A DNA stretch of 64,000 nt from Tuctoria greenei (GCA_036927565.1 JAYESD010000005.1:91304301-91368300), one strand, 5' to 3'. Positions 1 to 11,568 are shown, counted from the first letter of the stretch. Program-made: numbers and translations. The notes: generated from the letters alone by a model not told the origin.

Positions 1-1516
1 GAGGATGACCACGATACTCTATAGCTTGGAAAACATATTGTTGTGCCAAATAAGAAGCATCTCTGACAATTGATATTAAAGGAGACACATGACTCACATT
101 ACTCTATCCATCCCGGTTGTATGAAGTTTTACAAGGACCTGAAGACGCGCCACTGGTGGGATGGCATGAAAAGGGACATAGCTGAATATGTCACACTATG
201 TGATGTGTGCCAACGAGTCAAAGCTAAACATCATAGGTCTGCTGGATTATTGCAGCCATTAAAGATTCTGGAATGGAAGTGGGAAGAGATTGGTATGGAT
301 TTCATAGTTGGTCTGCATCGCATTTCAGCAGGATATGATTTGATTGGGTTATTGTGGATCGGTTGACAAAATCAGGTCATTTCATTCCCGTTAAGACTAA
401 CTATAGTGGAGCAAAGTTGGCAGAATTGTATATGGGAAGGATAGTGTGCTTACACGGAGTGCCAAAGAAAATAGTGTCCGATAGAGGTTCTCAATTTACC
501 TCAAGGTTCTGGCAAAAGTTGTACGAGTCTGTGGGAACTTGATTGAATTTCAGTTCTGCATATCACTCTCAAATGAATGGACAAACTGAGAGAACAAAAC
601 AGATATTGGAAGATATGCTAAGGACTTGTGCGCTAAAGTATGGAGGAAGTTGGGACAAAAGTCTGCCATATGCTGAATTCTCCTATAACAACAACTATCA
701 AGCAAGTTTGAAGATGTTGCCATATGAAGCATTGTGTGAGAGAAGGTGTAGAACACCCTTATTCTGGAATGAGATAGGGGAGACTCAAGTATTTGGACCT
801 GATGTAATCCAGGAAGCCGAAAAGCATGTTCAGATGATTCGCGAGAATTTGAGAGCTGCTCAATCAAGACAAATGGTTACGCGGATAATAGATGAAGAAG
901 TCTGTCTTATGAGGTGGAGACTTCGTATATCTCAAAGTGTCACTCATGAGACAGGAGAGAACCAAGTATTTAGTCCTAATGTGTTACAAGAAGCTAAAAG
1001 CAAATTCGGTTAATCCGCAAAAACCTAAGGGCTGCGCAATCAAGACAAAAAGGCTATGCGGATAATAGCTGAAGAAACATAGCTTTTGAAGTGGGAGACT
1101 TCATATACCTCAAAGTGTCTCCTATGCGAGGTCATAAGCGGTTCAACATCAAGGGCAAGTTGGCACCTCGCTATATTGGACCATTCAAGATTTAGGACAA
1201 ACAGGTAGAAGTAGCATATAAGTTGGAGATGTCTGGGCATATTTCTAATGTTCATGATGTGTTTCATGTTTCTCAGTTCAAGAAGTGCCAGAGGGTCCCA
1301 GAAGAGCAAGTACCAATGGAAGAATTGGAGCTTGAGAAAGATTTGATCTATGCCGAGCAACCTATCAAGATTTTGTACACCAAGGAAAGAGTCACAAGAA
1401 ACAAGGTGATTCGATAGTGCAAAGTGCAATGGAAGCATCATACAGAATTTGAAGCAACTTGGGAGCGAGAAGATGATCTCAAGAAGAAATTTCCTTATGT
1501 CTTTCCTTCTACGTAG
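1..1516 (+). pseudogene. Element A integrase and chromodomain (broken)
   Basis: Integrase would insert the cDNA into the host chromosome. The HHCC zinc-binding region lies near 95-220 (HPGC through CDVCQ), followed by catalytic-core segments GMDF (first Asp, about 295), SDRGSQFT (second Asp, about 477) and GQTERTKQ (Glu, about 582). A C-terminal chromodomain runs about 1370-1516 (NKVIR, then CKVQWKHH and ATWERE). Breaks: a frameshift near 350, a TGA at 540-542 where sister copy B has Gln, an internal tandem duplication at 780-1136, and a TAG at 1415-1417 replacing Trp in the chromodomain. The frame ends at 1514-1516, about 38 bases before the LTR. Identification is firm; no function is expected. 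Confidence 0.85.
780..1136 (+). repeat. Diverged tandem duplication in integrase, about 175-180 bp unit
   Basis: Two adjacent diverged copies carry the same landmarks: CAAGTATTT, an Asn-Leu-Arg-Ala-Ala-Gln-Ser-Arg segment, GCGGATAATAG, and GGAGACTTC followed by CTCAAAGTGTC. Copy 1 is about 780-955 and copy 2 about 956-1136. The duplication adds about 60 codons after the integrase core and copy 2 is out of frame. Confidence 0.7.
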
Positions 1517-1540
1517 AATCTCAAGGGCGAGATTAATTTT

Positions 1541-1553
1541 TAGGGGGTAGGTT
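1541..1553 (+). other. Polypurine tract of element A
   Basis: The purine-rich TAGGGGGTAGGTT lies directly against the TG of the LTR. This is the expected plus-strand DNA priming site of an LTR retrotransposon. Confidence 0.7.
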
Positions 1554-2136
1554 TGTAACACCCTCATTTTATGCATAATGCATTGCATGCATCCCCATAC
1601 ATGTTTAACATAAAAAACCTCAAAAGGAACCTGATTAAAATGAATATAGATCTAATCAACAATTTAAGTCTGTCAGGGTATGGACTAGTCCGGTATCTCC
1701 CTCTATTTCAGAAAATTCAGTTTCTTCAGAGCCTGGACTTATCCAACACATTGCACGAACTAGTCCGATTGATGGTTCTATTGTTGCTCGGACTTGTCTG
1801 TTGTTCGAGCGAACTAGTCCGATCCAATTTTTCAGTTCGGATCAGCCTTTTCTAGCCAACCTCGAACTTGTCCGGCCCTCAATACTGGACTTGTCCGATT
1901 TTGCCTCTGTACGAAAACGAATTTTTTCCAACCACCCTTGCGGACTAGTCCGGCCTTCAGAGTCCAATTCAGATTCTATTATTCTTCCACGATTGGTTAT
2001 TGGGTAATTGCCTTAATTGGGCCCAAGAACTTTGTGCCAACCCCAGAGGAGCCCAAGTGGTTCCCACGTTGGCCCCTACTCGTCCCCCATCGCAATCCCC
2101 TTGGAAATTCACCCCAAGACCCTACCTCTCCACCCC

Positions 2137-2145
2137 TATATAAAA
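2137..2145 (+). promoter_or_regulatory. TATA box of LTR A
   Basis: TATATAAAA lies in a C-rich context (CACCCCTATATAAAA) at the position where every related long LTR in the window carries TATATAA. This is the probable core promoter of the element, with R starting about 30 bp downstream. The start itself is inferred. Confidence 0.6.
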
Positions 2146-3159
2146 AACCCAATACCCCATACCTCTCCATCACAATTGAAAACCCTTGCTGCCACCTTTT
2201 GCCTTGTGCCGTCATCAAGAAGGAGTCCAGAAGCAAGGAGAAGGAGGAGAAGAGGGCGAAGGCTCAATCAAAATTGATCTTCATGAACTTCTCGACATCA
2301 ACGTTCTTCACCACCAAATTGTCATCAACACCTTTCATCAAGCCCTAATCGTCAAGAATCAAGTGTTGCACTTAATCCTCAACCTTTGGATATCTAAACA
2401 CGTGGTACACCCTCTACATCCACTTCTCCACGTGAAATTAACCCACATCCTCGCTGATCAGAAAACCCTAATTCACAGTTCTGATCAGGGCGGACTAGTC
2501 CGACACTAACAGCGGACTAGTCCGGTGTCTGAATCTGTTATTGCTGAATTTAATCCAAATTGACTCAAATCAATTTGAAACTTGTCCAAACTTGTTAAAA
2601 ACCCAAACAAGTTAGTGAACATTAATAGCAACCCATTAACAAGTTTTACCTTTCAATTGCACAAATCAAGCATATCATAGCATATTGAGTAATATATGAG
2701 CATTTATTGATTGTAATGTTTGTTTTGTATTATTGTCATGCAAAATAGAAGGTGTCGCTGTAGAGAGTGCTTTCGAGGACCTGCTCAACCAGAACTTCGA
2801 AGCCTTTGATCCAAACCAAGCTCAAGAGCAAGGCAAGTGCCTTGATCATTTTGATCCAGGTATTAAATGTTTTGTTTACAAAAATTGCATTCTTTTGTCA
2901 ATTGATGGGAAACCCAATTATAGGAGTTCACTAGTTTTGTGTGACCACCCTTATCGCTTGAACACAATGTAGAGAGTCGGGAAGGGATTTTTACACTTTT
3001 GCTTCACATTACTCAATTTGGTTTGGGAAATAATCATATTGCTTAATTATGAACTACTGAACACTTTAATGATGAGAATTGATAATAATGACCCTTTAGC
3101 AGCATGGTGCCTAGAGATCTAAGCAAGTCGACTATGTGGAATGGGTTGGACTGTTTTGG

Positions 3160-3665
3160 TGGTTTTCTTGCTTTAGATATAAGGACCGATTCGTGGAGCG
3201 ACCATCCAGGATTTACAGTGCCACCACAGGGCCAAGTATGGGTGCGGCTTAGCTGACTTTTAGTGTATTGTCAGTACTATTTGGACCATTAAGAATGCTT
3301 GGGGAAGGGGTACTCAGATGGCTTTGTAGAGATTGGTGGGACTACCCTGGGATCCGAATGGCTCAAGAGGGGGGCCTTTGTTGGATGTGCTCAGTTGGTG
3401 ACATCACCATCGGTGAAACCTCAGTGGGGTCTAAATATGCTAGTAATCACTTTGTAAAGGTTATTTTGTGATCTCTCAGCCAAACACCAAAGGATGTGTG
3501 AGACGGCATAATTGAGATTTCATAGTCAACGAAAGGTAATGAAATCACAAACTTGTCGGTAAAGCGTGACAACCTCTGCAGAGTGTGTTTAAAATTATCA
3601 TGATAGTTGTGCTGCCGATTATGAGCAACCTGAACCCTCACATGATTAGAGTTATGGACCTTGAA
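3160..3665 (+). other. Conserved hairpin-rich block in LTR A
   Basis: The block holds ordered motifs shared by all long LTRs here: AAGGACCGATTCGTGG, GTGCCACCACAGGGCCAAG, GGCTCAAGAGGGG, GAAACCTCAGTGG and GATGTGTGAGACGGC. It also has the perfect palindrome CTCTGCAGAG (3574-3583) and the palindrome core TATCATGATA (3596-3605). It lies about 1 kb downstream of the TATA box, so it should be transcribed. It may be a structured RNA leader element; no function is established from this sequence. Confidence 0.6.
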
Positions 3666-4299
3666 CATGGTTTAATGGCTGGAATTGGATTGGGAGTTGG
3701 TACTGGTTAATTAACTAGCTTTGATATATGGAATTGATGAAATTGAGATAGATGAGCGGTTTTGAATTGATTATGGTTATTATTGCTGGTATTGGTTACT
3801 TCAGTTGGAATTGATGTCAATTGGGTTATTTTGGGAAGGACCATACTTAATGATCATTATATTGCATTTTCAACTGTTTTGAATGTACTTTTATGCAATT
3901 AGCCATTATCTATTATTATGCCTTATTTAAGCTACATGTCATACTTTCCCACACTTGTTGAGTACAACATGTGCTCGTCCTTGCTATTCCCCCAACAAAT
4001 TCATACGTAGGCGACAATATGGAGTACCAGTAGGTCTTTGAGGAGTTCTAGGTGTGCGTGTTACCGTCAAACTTGCCTGTGGAGTTGCAGTCACTAGTGT
4101 TTAGTGTTTTCCTCTGTAGAGTTTTATTAGAGCTTGTATTCGAGACTATTTGGTTTGTAATAATGTACTATTATTAGTGTTGTTATTCGAGATATGATTG
4201 TATCTGTTTATCATTTGTGAATCACTTGTTTATAAGTGTTAAACATCCTGGACACACATATGCATCACGCTTGGTTCATTTTCGGAACCGGGTGTCACA

Positions 4300-5175
4300 A
4301 CTGCAAATATTACAGGTTACATATTATTAAGAATTCAATAAATTTGAATTACTTTAACTTACCTCCATTGCCTGCCTTTGCGCCTCCATCTACTGCCGCA
4401 TCTATGTCATGAAGGCTTGATAGTGATTATCTGAATAGCCGGAGAAGGAGTGGTCTGCAACAGTGGCGGTGGCTGCACCAGTGGTTGTGGCAGTGGCGGT
4501 AGCTCGATCTGCACCCCCTGGACTCCCTGGGCTCGAAATAGTGCATTTCATTGCAAATAATACAGGTTACATATTATTAAGAATGCGATTAATTTCAATT
4601 ACTTTAGCTTACCTCCATCACCTGCCTTTGCGCCTCCATCGCCTGCCGCATCTGCGCCATGCAGGCTTGCTAGTACGAGATGGTGCCTCCATTGCCACCC
4701 TTTGCGCCTCCTGTTCCTCACATCACTCTTCTTACCGACAGGTGAGGGTTTCCACCTGTATGTCTCTCTGCGAGACATGACAACTCAGACCCACTGACGA
4801 AGCCTGCGTGGAGCTGCCTCTCGAAGGTCGCACCGCTCTTGAGTTGACAATTCTGTCGAATATGGCGAGCCTACAAAAAAATCAGTAATATGAAACTGAA
4901 ATATCTTGAATTGAAAATGATAAAACGAAGTACCAACTCACCTTCTGTGGGCATTGCCGCCTCTGCTTGCATACCCGGCCTGAGGATCCATTGGTTCATT
5001 TACCAAATTGAAATCTTCGCCATGTATCCTCCTAGCCTCCTCCCCTTACTTAGCCTGAAAACAAGAAAATCGTTTAAGTTCAACAACTGATATATTTAAA
5101 ATTTATTTGAATGACTTTAAACTTACCGGCCGCTCGGCTTCGACCTGACTGCACTGTGCAGGCTGAGAAGGATCA
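4300..5175 (-). pseudogene. CACTA-like transposase gene fragment with introns
   Basis: Read on the minus strand this has exon-like pieces separated by AT-rich introns. Two tandem copies of an exon end encode a Met/Gln-rich segment (MAQMRQAMEAQRQVME at about 4622-4660, and a stop-bearing copy at about 4370-4410). Each copy is followed by a GTAAG splice donor and a near-identical intron start; the duplication period is about 249 bp. Other exon-like pieces lie at about 4735-4870 and 4930-5050. Such Met/Gln-rich coiled segments are known from plant CACTA (En/Spm) transposase-associated proteins, but I see no catalytic domain or terminal repeats, so the family call is tentative. It is flanked on both sides by retrotransposons and may be host DNA. 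Confidence 0.35.
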
Positions 5176-7922
5176 TGTGACACCCGGTTCCGAAAATGAA
5201 CCAAACATGATGCATATGTGTGCCCAGAATGTTTAACACACATGCACAAGTGATTCACAAATGATAGTCAGGTTATAACCATGTCTGGAATAATAACACT
5301 AATAATAGTACCTTATTACAAACCAAATAGTCCTGAATACAAGCTCTAAAAGACTGCAGTGGAAAACACTAAACACTAATAACACCAACTCCACAGGCAA
5401 GCTTGACGGTAACACGCACGCCTAGAACTCCTCAAAGACCTATGGGTACTCCACATTGTCCCCTACGTCTGAATTTGTTCGGGGAATAGCAAGGGTGAGC
5501 ACATGTCGTACTCAGTAAGTGTGGGAAAGTATGACATGTAGCTTAAACAAGGAATGGTAATTAAAAGGCTAATTGCGTAAATGTACATTCAAAATAGTTG
5601 AAAATGAAATAATATGTTCATTAAGTGTGGTCGTTCCCAGAATAACCTAAATAACATTAATTTTAACTTAAGTAACCAATACCAGCAATAATAATCCATA
5701 ATTAACTCATAACTGCTCATCTGTCTCAATTTCATCAATTCCATACCAAAGCCAATTACTGAATCACTGCCAACTCCTAATTCAATTCCATCTATTAAAC
5801 CAATTCAAGGTCCATAACTCTAATCATGTGAGGGTCCAGGTCGCTCATAAGCAAGAGCACGACTATCATGATAGTTTTTAACACTCTGAAGATATTGTAC
5901 CACTTTACGCACAAGTATGTGATTTCATCACCGTTCGATGACAAAATGATCTCAATTATGTCGTCCCACACTTCCTTTAGTGTGTGGCAAAGAGATCTCA
6001 AAATATCCTTTATAAAGTGATTACTAGCATATTCGAACCCCATTGAGATTTCAGCAGTGGTGATGTCTCCAACTGAGCACATCCATGCAAGGGTCCCCTG
6101 TTGCGCCATTCAGATCCCAGGGTAGTCCCACCATATCTACAAACCCATCCAACTACCCCTTCCCCGAGATTTCCAAATGGTCCAAACAGTACCGGCAACA
6201 CACTAATTAGTAAGCCAAGTCGCACCCATACTTGGCCCTGTGGTGGCACTGTAAAAGTTGGGTTGTCGCTCCATGAACCGATCTTTAGATCTAAAGCAAG
6301 CAAAACCACCAAAACAGTTGAACCCATTCCACGTAACCCGCTTGCTTAGATCCCTAGGTACCATGTTGCTAGAGGGTCATTGTTATCAATTCTCATTATT
6401 CAGGTGTTCAGTAGTTCATAATTAAGCAATATGATTATTTCCCAAATCCAATTGAGTATAGCGAAGCAAAAGTGTAAAAAGAACCTTCCTGACTCTCTAC
6501 ATTCTGTTCAAGCGACAAGGGTGGTCATACAAAACTAGTAAACTTCTATAATTGGGTTTTCCCATCAATTTGACACAAGCATGCAATTTTGCAACCAACA
6601 CATTTAAAATCTGGATCAAAATGATCAAGGACACTTGCCTTACTCTTGAGCTTGGTTTGGGTCGAAAGATTCGAAGTTCTGGTTCTGCAGGTCCTCGAAA
6701 GCGCTCTCTACAGTGATATCTTCTATTCCGCGCAACAAACATGCGAAACAAACATTACAATCAAATATTGCTCAAACATTACTCAATATGCCATGATATA
6801 CATGATTTGTGCAATTGTGAGTTAAAACTGGTTAATGAGTTGCTATTAATGTTTACTAACTAGTTATAATGATTTTTAACAAGTTTGAACAAGTGTTGAA
6901 TCAATTTAGATCATTTTGGAATTAATTCAGCCAAAATAGATTTAGAGACCAGACAAGTCCGGTATCAAGGCCTGACTAGTCTGCCCTATCCAGAAACTAC
7001 AGAAATAGGGTTTTTCTGGACAGCAAGATTTAGGATTGAATTCACGTGGAAAATTGGATGTAGAGGGTATACCGTGAGTTTAGAGCTCCAAAGGTCAAGA
7101 ATTGGATGCACCACTTGAATCTCGACGCTGGGTTTGAGGATGGGGTGTTGAGGACGATTTTGTGATGAAGAACGTCGATGCCAAAAATTTGATGAAGATT
7201 GCACTTGCTTGATCCTTTTCCTTCTTCTCCTCCTTCTCCTTGTTGATGGATCTCCTCTTGATGGGGCGCACGACCAAGGAAGGCAACAAGGGTTTTTCTC
7301 AATAGGTTGGAGAGGTGAGGGTACGGGGTTGCTTATATAGGGGTAGAGAGGAAGGGTTTTGGGTTTGATTCCAAGTAGATTTCGGTGGAGAACGAATAGG
7401 GGCCATGGTGGGGTCCACTTGGGCTCCTCTGATGTTGGACACGAAGTCCTTGGGCCCAATTAAGGCAATTACCCAATAACTTGATGTGGAAGAAAAACAG
7501 AATCCGAGTTGGATTGTGATGGCTGAACTAGTCCACAAGGATGGCCGGACAAGTCTGTTTTGGAACAGAGACGATATCGAACAAGTCCAGTGTTGGGGGA
7601 TGGACAAGTCCGGGGCTTGGCAAGAAATTGGTCCGGATTGAAACAACATCGGACAAGTCCAGAAAACATCAGAACCTACATCGGACTAGTTCGGTCCGTG
7701 CAATGTGCCGGACAAGTCCGTAGTTCTGAAGACTGAATTTTCTGAAACAGAAAAGGGACACCGGACTACTCCGGGGTAGAGACCGGACAAGTTTGCTTCC
7801 TAACAGGATTTAGTTGCTGATTAGCCCTAAATTCATTTAATCTTGTTCCTTTTTGGTTGCCTTATGTGAAACATGTATGAGGATGAATGCAATGCATTGT
7901 GCATGAAAATGAGGGTGTTACA
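5176..7922 (-). repeat. 3' LTR of element B
   Basis: The 2747-bp LTR is bounded on the plus strand by TGTGACACCC and GGGTGTTACA. Its minus-strand TATA box (TATATAAGC) is at 7331-7339. The hairpin block (about 5815-6320) contains the perfect palindrome ACTATCATGATAGT (5862-5875) and the stem CACACT/AGTGTG (5967-5984). GGACTAGTCC-like palindromes cluster at about 6950-6990 and 7525-7790, on both sides of the promoter. Confidence 0.85.
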
Positions 7923-7939
7923 AACTAATCCCTTAAAAT

Positions 7940-9604
7940 GAATGTAGCCCTCAAGATTCGATGCGAAGGCAAGAGATAGGGAAATTCCATCTTGAGATCA
8001 ACTTCTCGCTCCCAAGTTGCTTCTGATTCTGTATGGTTCTTCCATTGCACTTTACACCATCTAATCACCTTGTTCCTCGTGACCCTCTCCTTGGTTATTG
8101 AAATTCTAACAGGTTGCTCGGCATAGGTTAAATCTTCCTCAAGCTCCAATTCTTCCATCAGTACTTGTTCTTCCGGAACAATCAACCACTTCTTGAGCTG
8201 GAAAACATGAAACATATCATGAACATTGGAAACATGTGTTGGCATCTTCAGCTTATACGCTACTTCTCCCCGTTTGTCCAAAATCTTGAATGGTCCAATA
8301 TAGCGAGGTGCCAACTTGCCTTTGACATTAAACCGCTTGTGACTTCGCATGGGTGACACTTTGAGATATACGAAATCTCCCACCTCAAAAGCTAGGTTTA
8401 TTTGCCTATTATCCGCATAGCCCTTTTGTCTTGACTGAGCAGCCCTCAAATTCTTACGGATTATATGAACTTGCTTCTCGGCATCTTGAATTACATCAGA
8501 TCCAAACACTTGAGTTTATCCTGTCTCATTCCAAAAACAATGGTGTTGTACAACTTCTCCTATACAATGCTTCATATGGCGACATCTTCAAGATTCCAAA
8601 CACTTGAGTTTATCCTGTCTCATTCCAAAACAATGGTGTTCTACATCTTCTCCCATACAATGCTTCATATGGTGACATCTTCAAGATTGCTTGGTAACTG
8701 TTGTTGTAAGAGAATTCAGCATATGACAGACTTTTGTCCCAACTTCCTCCATACTTCATTGCACGAGCTCTTAGCATATCCTCCAATATCTGATTTGTTC
8801 TCTCAGTCCGTCCATCCGTTTCAGGGTGATATGCAGAACTAAAATTCAATTGAGTTCCCATCGACTTGTGCAGCTTTTGCTAGAACCTTGAGGTAAACTA
8901 TTTTCTTTGGTACTCCGTGTAATTACACTATTCTTCCCATATACAATTTTGCCAACTTTGCTCCATTATAGGTAGTCTTGACAGGAATGAAATGCGCTAA
9001 TTTTGTCAACCGATCCACAATAACCCATATTGAATCATAACCTGCCGAAGTACGAGGTAAGCCAACTATGAAATTCATACCAACCTCTTCCCATTTCCAC
9101 TTCGGAATCTTCAATGGCTGCAATAATACAACTGACTTTTGATGTTCAGCCTTGACTCGTTGGCATACAACACACAATGCAACATATTCAGCTATGTCCC
9201 TTTTCATACCATCCCACCAGTAGCACATCTTCAGGTTCTTGCACATCTTTGTACAGCCGGGATGGATAGAGTATTGTGAGTCGTGTGCCTCCATTAATAC
9301 CGTCTGTCGAAGACGCTTCTCATTAGGCACAACAATCCATTTTCCAAGCCATAGAGTACCATGGTCATCCTCATCAAATCTGAATTCTCTCCCCTCTTGA
9401 GTCTTTTCCTTGATTTCCTGGATTTCCTTATCCTTCATTTGACCTTCTCGAATTTCCTGTTCGGAGGTCGGATTTAACTCCATTATTCCCATCTCATTCA
9501 CAAATCCAAGATTTAACCGTTCAAACTCCTTGCATAGCTCGGATGGCAACTCCCTAATGGTAAGCTCGTGGCTTGCGCCCTTTCGACTCAAAGCATCAGC
9601 CACT
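7940..9604 (-). pseudogene. Element B integrase and chromodomain (broken)
   Basis: The coding direction is leftwards. The N-terminal part (9604 to about 8923) holds the end of RNase H (ADALSRKGA), the HHCC finger (HPGC ... CVVCQ) and the first core Asp (GMNFIVGL, where Asp has become Asn). The next piece (8861-8610) carries the core Glu (DGRTERTNQ). The last frame (8509-7925) gives a nearly complete C-terminus: the GPF linker domain (YIGPFKILDK) and a chromodomain (NKVIRWCKVQWKNH, ATWERE). A frameshift near 8900 removes the second Asp segment and a duplication lies at 8499-8690. The chromodomain is the best preserved one in the window. Confidence 0.85.
8499..8690 (-). repeat. Tandem duplication in element B integrase, about 98 bp unit
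   Basis: Two adjacent copies share AAACACTTGAGTTTATCC, GTCTCATTCCAAAA, CAATGGTGTT, ACAATGCTTCATATGG and GACATCTTCAAGATT. Each copy re-encodes the SPYEALYGRRCRTPLFWNE stretch. The joint falls in the same integrase segment as the duplication in element A. Confidence 0.75.
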
Positions 9605-9914
9605 ACATTGGCTTTGCTGGATGATAATTAATGCCCACATCATAATCCTTAATGAGTTCCAACCATCTTCGTTGCCTTAAATTTAGGTCCATTTGCTTGA
9701 ATATGTACTTGAGACTCTTATGATTCGTATAAATCTCGCATATATGGCCAAGAACGTAATGCCTCCAAATCTTCAATGCATGCACTACGGCTACAAGTTT
9801 GAGACCACGCGTAGGATAATTCTCCTCATGTTTCTTCTATTGTTTGGATGCATAAGTTACTACTGGGCCTTCTTGCATCAATACACAACCAAGTCCTTGC
9901 CTTGAAGCACCGCA
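9605..9914 (-). pseudogene. Element B RNase H, C-terminal piece
   Basis: Read leftwards, this encodes MHALKIWRHYVLGH, TNHKSLKYIFKQ, LNLRQRRWLELIKDYD and INYHPAKP, the C-terminal part of Ty3/gypsy RNase H, which degrades the RNA of the RNA-DNA hybrid. The catalytic Asp equivalent in YTNHKSL is Asn here. It is cut at about 9914 by the 36-bp repeat insertion; the upstream piece resumes near 11569, where copy H shows the uninterrupted arrangement. Confidence 0.75.
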
Positions 9915-11568
9915 ATAGACACCACAAGGATTCCGCCTTGTTGCAACGATTGTGCTGCAACGAATACTAAATCGTTGCAGTAAGCTTGGTCTTTTCCACG
10001 ATTCACTAGTTTGTGGCAATAGCATCTATCGCCACAGAACATGATCGTTGCATTAGGATTTATTGCCACGATTCACTAGTTCGTGGCATTAGGATCTATC
10101 GCCATGAATCTATCGCGAGCATAATACTTGAGTGTTGTTATGCGTGTTGCAATATCAATTGATGGATGTTTATTGTTAAACTCGTGATTCTATTGCCACT
10201 AATTTTCAAACCTAGTGCATTAGGATTCTACTGCTGCTTATTATAAATCATACATTACAAATTTCTTGTCACGAATGATAAATGGTTGCAATAGGAAGCT
10301 ATTGCCACGAATTACAAAACGTTGTAGTATAAACATTTGGCGACAAATCAAAAAACGTTGCACTAGACTGCTATTACCACCACGTAGAAAACGTTGCATT
10401 ACAACACTATTGCTACAGATGAGAAAATGTTGCATTACACCTCTATCACCACAAATCCTTAAACGTTGCATCACAACTGTACTACCACAGATCAGAAAAC
10501 GCTGCAGTACGAACCTACTGCTACAGATCAGGAAACGTTGCATTAGACACCTATTGCCACAGATCAGAAAACATTGCATTACGAACTTGTTGGCACAGAT
10601 AAGAAATTGTTGCAATACCAAACTATTCACCACAGATGTGAAATCATTGCAGTACCATACTATTTCCCACAGATCTGAAATCGTTGCAATACAGTACTAT
10701 TCGCCACGTTTGTGAACTAGTTGCAATAACATACTCTTTGCCACAGACATTAAACGCTCGCAGTACCATACTATTTGCCACGGCTGTGACATCGTTACAG
10801 TACCATACTATTTTCCAAGAATGTGAAATCATTGCAATACCGTGATATTCGTTGCAATACGTTAAATCATCCCAATAACATAAATTGTTGCAATACCGTA
10901 CTATTTGCCACAATTGTGAAATCATTGCAATATTGTAGTATTTGACACGAATGAGAAATCATTGCAATCACATACTATTACCACAAATGTGAAATCATTA
11001 CAGTACCATGCTATTCGTTGCAATACGTTAAATCGTCGCAATACGCTAAATTGTTTCAATAACATACTATTTGCCATGAATGTGAAATCGTTGCAATACT
11101 GTACTATTGCCATGTCTGTGAAATCATTGCAATCACATACAATTACCATGAATTTGAAATCGTTGCAATACCATGCTATTCGTTGCAATACGTTAAATCG
11201 TTGCAATATGCTAAATCTTTGTAATAACATACCATTTGCCACGAATATGAAATCGTTGCAATATTGTACTATTTGCCATGATCGGGAACTCATTGCAATA
11301 CCGTACTATTCGTTGCAATACATTAAATTGTCGCAATATGTGAAATCGTTGTAATAGCGTACTATTTGCCACCGATGTGAAATCGTTACAATACCATACT
11401 ATTTGCCACGTATGTCAAGGCATCGCAATAACCTATCGCCATGGGAATTATTACAATGATTCGTAAAAAACTATCACCACACTCTTTTTTGTTGCAACAG
11501 TGACCTATTGCGATGAAAAACGACCTATTGCGATGAATTTTTTCGTTGCGATAAACGAATCCTGCGAT
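9915..11568. repeat. 36-bp minisatellite inserted in pol
   Basis: About 1.65 kb of variants of a unit with the consensus shape CGTTGCAATA, then a variable TACTATT-like part, TTGCCACGA and a short GTGAAAT part. The period is 36 bp through most of the array, with shorter forms on the right (about 10840-11360). Because 36 is a multiple of three, both strands show 12-residue periodic reading frames (10241-10633 on minus, 10266-10715 on plus) that are not genes. The flanks are RNase H on both sides. Near the ends AGGATTC (about 9927) and GAATCCT (about 11550) form a short inverted repeat, and GCAATA/GCGATA might be a decayed target duplication. The carrier element type is unknown. Confidence 0.75.

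Larger units (their letters stand above)
1..4299 (+). mobile_element. Tekay-like Ty3/gypsy chromovirus A, 3' part
   Basis: The window opens inside a Ty3/gypsy element reading rightwards: integrase, chromodomain, polypurine tract, then a 2746-bp LTR that begins TGTAACACCC and ends GGGTGTCACA. Gene order with integrase last and a chromodomain tail is the chromovirus arrangement; the long LTR and domain sequence fit the Tekay clade. gag, protease, RT and the other LTR lie left of the window. The copy is dead, with several stops and frameshifts. The 5 bases after the LTR (ACTGC, 4300-4304) would be the target duplication, but its partner is not visible. Confidence 0.85.
1554..4299 (+). repeat. 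3' LTR of element A
   Basis: The 2746-bp LTR is bounded by TGTAACACCC and GGGTGTCACA, a short imperfect inverted repeat. In order it holds a U3 with about eight CGGACTAGTCCG-like palindromes (about 1680-1955), a TATA box at 2137, a purine-rich stretch (2215-2270), two more palindromes (about 2490 and 2513), a region conserved with the other long LTRs (about 2730-3110), the structured block (3160-3665), and a U5 tail conserved down to the CA end. Short reading frames inside it have no recognisable product. Confidence 0.85.

Noticed and set aside
1938..2509. Small basic reading frames downstream of the LTR TATA boxes, also at 6986-7459 and 16869-17353
   Set aside because: The frame is not kept between LTRs; similarity follows the DNA of the LTR and not a protein.
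10241..10715. 12-residue repeat proteins on both strands of the minisatellite
   Set aside because: The frames are open only because the period is a multiple of three; both strands show it, and no start context or domain is present.
9915..11568. CRISPR-like array of 36-bp repeats
   Set aside because: Units follow each other without unique spacers, and the sequence context is a eukaryotic retrotransposon. It is a minisatellite.
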